In this document: positions 60,744 through 64,000 of the stretch, one piece after another | Position numbering within the stretch: position 1 is the stretch's first letter | How the letters are laid out: each line of letters begins with the position of its first letter | Assembly (NCBI GenBank): GCA_032622095.1 | Contig: CP136068.1 | Coordinates: 155,211,151-155,275,150 of the forward strand | Source of the DNA: Siphonodentalium dalli | Lineage: Eukaryota; Mollusca; Scaphopoda; Gadilida; Siphonodentaliidae | Direction: 5' to 3' | Length of the DNA: 64,000 nt | Notes under the pieces: generated by a model | Seen by the model: only the letters and a program-made list of their open reading frames with translations | Databases searched by the model: none | Told to the model about the DNA's origin: nothing | Translations under genes and position numbers: made by a program

Positions 60744-61420
60744 TTATTGCTGATATCTTAAAACCTTTGTCATTGTACAAAAGAGCCATTTATGGTGAGT
60801 TTTATGCCCATGCAAGTAAGTGAATGACTTAACGATATCTAGCTCATCTTCTTTATACGTAAAGCGGATATTTTTAGGTTGCCTCCCTCTGCCAAATACC
60901 ATTACCTTAGTTTTCTGTATGTCAACAATAAGCTTCCATATATCGCAATAGTCTTCAAAGCAACATAATGCATACTGTAAATCCTCTTTCGTTTCTGACA
61001 TAATTACTGTATCATCTGCGTATAGTAAAGCAAACAGTTTCAGGTAAGTATTCAGTTTTGTTTGGAGCTCTGTGGTTAATGTTTGCATTCCACTCAACCC
61101 TGATCTAACTAGGAAGTATGTTAAATCATTGACATACATGCTAAAGGGGAAAGATGAGAGGGTCCCTCTCCGTTTAGGCCAATATGTGATGGGAACGATT
61201 GTGAGGATCGACCATCATGACTCACTTTCGATTTTACATATTTATACAAATTTGTTATAACCTCTAGTAGTTTTCCATTTATGTTGTTAATAGCAAGTTT
61301 ATACCACATGGCATCTCTCCAAATAGTATCAAACGCTTTCCGGAAGTCGATGAAGGCACAAAATAATGTATTACCTTTCAATTTACTTATCGCAAATAGA
61401 GTGTGCAATATCTATCTAAG
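60744..61420 (-). mobile_element. LINE reverse transcriptase fragment, minus strand
   Basis: Minus-strand frames give HTLFAISKLKGNTLFCAFID, FRKAFDTIWRDAMWYKLAI, then (shifted near 61140) MYVNDLTYFL and FALLYADDTVIMSETKEDLQ, and later DIQKTKVMVFGRGRQPKNIR. F-I-D-F-R-K-A-F-D-T and Y-A-D-D are the catalytic-site motifs of a LINE reverse transcriptase. The parts N-terminal to these motifs are absent, and nothing C-terminal of the thumb region is recognised. At least one frameshift shows it is inactive. Confidence 0.88.
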
Positions 61421-61447
61421 GGAAACGGGACCTAGCGAATTCGATTA

Positions 61448-63218
61448 TGAATGCGAGTCGAAAAGGCAAGCGCAACAGGAGTAACCGGACACCGTCCCCT
61501 ATAAGCAGAGAGAAATCTGCTAAAATATCGGATTGATTGTCCGATGGTGTCAGCTGCAATGCTGTACAATGCGTGCACGACTCGTGTACGTTCGCGTATT
61601 GTGTGAACATCAATTCAAATGAATTACTTACAAAGCCTGTAAGATTGTCGTTCCCATGTCTTAATGTGTTATATATTGATATGAATTATCTTGGTCTTGG
61701 CGTAAATAGCCTTATTCACAATCATAACGGCATGTTACACAGTACCGCTTGTAAAGCTAATTTTGTTCAGCCTGACCGCTTCATGGCTGAGTACTATTCA
61801 GGATTGAGCAAAACAGAATGTATGCTTATATACGACGTTAAGTCGACCAACTTTTTAATGAGAAACCGCTCTTCGTGTGGTAATAATTTAAGTAATCTTT
61901 ATTCAAGTCCTAACGGTCATCATGGATCGAGATCAGGCCCAACTGTGAATGCGTGCATTGAAACGTCCGATATCGACACGCCCACTACGCTTGGTGAAAC
62001 ATGTTATATCGCCGCAAATAGAGTTAACGCAAATGCTGATCCAGAAGAAAGCGGTAATACTATTACTTCTAATAGAGTTACCCCCACTGAACAAGTTAAT
62101 GAGTTGAAAATCTTAACATTGAACGTGTGTGGTTTAGAAAAGAGGCTTCAATATCACGAATTTCAGGATATGATATCCAAATATGATATAATTTGCTTCT
62201 CGGAAACAAAGGCCTTCTTGGAAGATAGTATAGTCATCCCTGGGTTTGAGACCTGTGTTAAAAAATGGAAACACATAGGCAACGGGACGCGGTCAGGTGG
62301 AATCCTGATAGCAGCCAAATTAGAAATTCACAAATACATTGTCCCATTGCAAACAGATAGCGCTAACGTGGCATGGATTCGAGTCGATAAGACGCATGAC
62401 CATTCATTCACAAGCTTATTAATTGGCGCTGTTTATATACCCCCTGTAGGTACACGATATTCTAATGATAATTGGGTCTCTGATATATAGAGGGTGATAT
62501 ACGCGATTTACACAGAGATGACGAACTGCTACTTTTGACAGGGGATTTCAATGCTCGTACAAACAACCACAGCGGCTTTGAACCCGACCCAGATCCATGT
62601 GAAATAAATCATATATTTGAAAACACAAGTGTATGCCATGTTATGAATTCTGTCATGAAATGTATAAATGATGATATTGATTATTGTGATGATGATGAAT
62701 ATGTATGTAGTAATAGTAAGACATTTCAGGGCCCACCTAGAGTCTCCCAAGACAGAGGTAAGGTTAACAGCTATGGGTATAAACTATTAGGAATGTGTAA
62801 ATTTATGAAACTACCAATTATGAACGGGATGTGCGGTGAAGACCGGAATATAGGGAAATTTACATCATCTGATCGCACGGTGATAGATTACGCGGTGGGA
62901 TCGAAAAAACTTTTGAAAATTGTTGAAAATTTTTATATTGAAGACCATTGTCCTCTATTCTCGGATATCCATTGCGCATTACACTTGGTTTTGAATTTTC
63001 AAATCCGCAAATTATGTTGCGAAATTGTCAACGCACAGGTTAACCGCGAGGGGAAAATAAAACGGTGGGATCCACAAAGGGGAGCCTTATTTTCTAGCAA
63101 TATCGAACCTAATCGCATTACGCATATTTTCGATACATTTGATAACCTCGATCAGGAGGGAATTGTCAGTCAGTCAAGTGTTGACGAACTATGTTCAGAC
63201 GCGCGTGAGGGTCCATAA
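61448..63218 (+). mobile_element. LINE 5' part: ORF2 with apurinic endonuclease
   Basis: On the plus strand a short basic stretch (MNASRKGKRNRSNRTPSPIS) ends at a TGA near 61533. A long frame follows from 61537. After about 180 residues it enters an exonuclease-endonuclease-phosphatase fold: LKILTLNVCGLEKRL, DIICFSETKAFL, GAVYIPPVG, then TGDFNARTN, SDRTVIDYAVGSKKLL and IEDHCPLFSDIHCALHL, i.e. the N, E, D-x-N, S-D and D-H catalytic positions of a LINE endonuclease. One frameshift near 62488 separates the two halves (NWVSDI / GDIRDLHRDDELLLL). The frame stops at 63218 in the linker before the reverse transcriptase. Confidence 0.88.
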
Positions 63219-64000
63219 CTGGGTGTCCAACTCGGTGAAGAAGCAATTTGGTTTCATATTTTATTGAGCATCCCATAACACATTTCAAACAAATTTATAA
63301 CAAACTAATGTAGGATGAACGAATGGGGCTTGGAGCACAAGTTATAGCAACTTAGGTGTACCTCCTCTCCCCAGGAGAAGAAAAATTTAAATGCATAAAT
63401 GTTGAAGACAAAACAAAAGTTCTGAATAAACACACAAATACAATATGGAATGTTCAAGATTGGTATGGGGTAAGGGAAGATAGCTTTATATCATGTTTAT
63501 GTTTAGTGCATGTTCTCGATTTAAGTTAATATACGGCGTGTGATGTTCACTAAATATAATGCATCTGTTCATCGCGAAATCGCAATGAGTTTATAAAATA
63601 TGTTTGGACAGCTGCGAACACTTGATAATGTCCTTCATTGGAAATTGAGAGTGATCCTCAAAGTAGATCGGCAACATGTATTTGATTCAGTCTAATTCGC
63701 ACTATTTGTTCTAAAACAAATGGCTGGTCCAGAACAATAGTACATTACTCTGACGTCCACCACAACTACATGGATATATTATGCCTACCCCGCACACGGA
63801 TCTACCCATGTATGCCCGCCTTAATATACCTACTTAATGTGTAAAGGTAATAGTTGGAAGACAACCAGCAGTGACTAAGCTACCAAACACAAAACACAGC
63901 ATCAACACTGATTATTAGATGTGTATATTGGACATAAATATGTCCTTCCCTAGCCAGGATACATTGTTATATTAAGTTCACCAACGACCTATCGTCGTTT
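63219..64000. other. Nothing recognised
   Basis: No coding, RNA or repeat feature is identified up to the window edge. Confidence 0.5.

Overview
The window is animal nuclear DNA. It has intron-rich coding, EGF-like exons of uniform phase, several non-LTR retrotransposon (LINE) remnants, many MITEs, and abundant micro- and minisatellites. The EGF and ectodomain modules and the repeat styles suggest a marine invertebrate, most likely a lophotrochozoan such as a mollusc. That taxonomic guess is an inference; no marker gene is present. Most of the 64 kb is intron and mobile DNA.

One plus-strand gene can be supported, by its internal exons only. Four 114-bp, phase 1-1 calcium-binding EGF exons lie at 1358-3854 and recur at 8834-11331. 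They are followed by an exon (6894-7057, again at 14371-14534) whose phases join it to exons at 19938-20101 and 27865-28049 (again at 38646-38827). Read in order, the last three give one continuous cysteine-containing ectodomain module after the EGF repeats. The product looks like a secreted or cell-surface multidomain protein. Its first and last exons are outside the window or not recognised.

Two large head-to-tail duplications dominate the layout. A 7.5-kb unit (307-7780 / 7781-15257) is nearly identical between copies. A second unit of about 10-12 kb (about 22.2-34.7 kb / 34.7-44.4 kb) differs by indels: about 1.7 kb in a repeat cluster, about 0.86 kb removing MITEs, and two VNTRs with different copy numbers. 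Exon phases show that neither duplication can be translated straight through, so the copies are either alternative or skipped exons, or unmerged haplotypes in the assembly.

Region by region: 0-15 kb, EGF-bearing duplication; 15-21 kb, double-hairpin MITE, an inverted minisatellite and one exon; 21.2-24.3 kb, five tandemly placed retroposon-like units packed with AAGGTCA half-sites; 24-44 kb, second duplication with a 2.3-kb long-TIR transposon, one exon, MITEs and a LINE tail; 44-48 kb, MITEs and a Tx1-like LINE tail; 48-52 kb, a 25-bp satellite and a 3.2-kb foldback element built on a palindromic 20-bp repeat; 52-64 kb, LINE fragments, a tRNA-derived SINE head, a Myb/SANT-like relic and a LINE whose endonuclease and reverse transcriptase parts face opposite ways.
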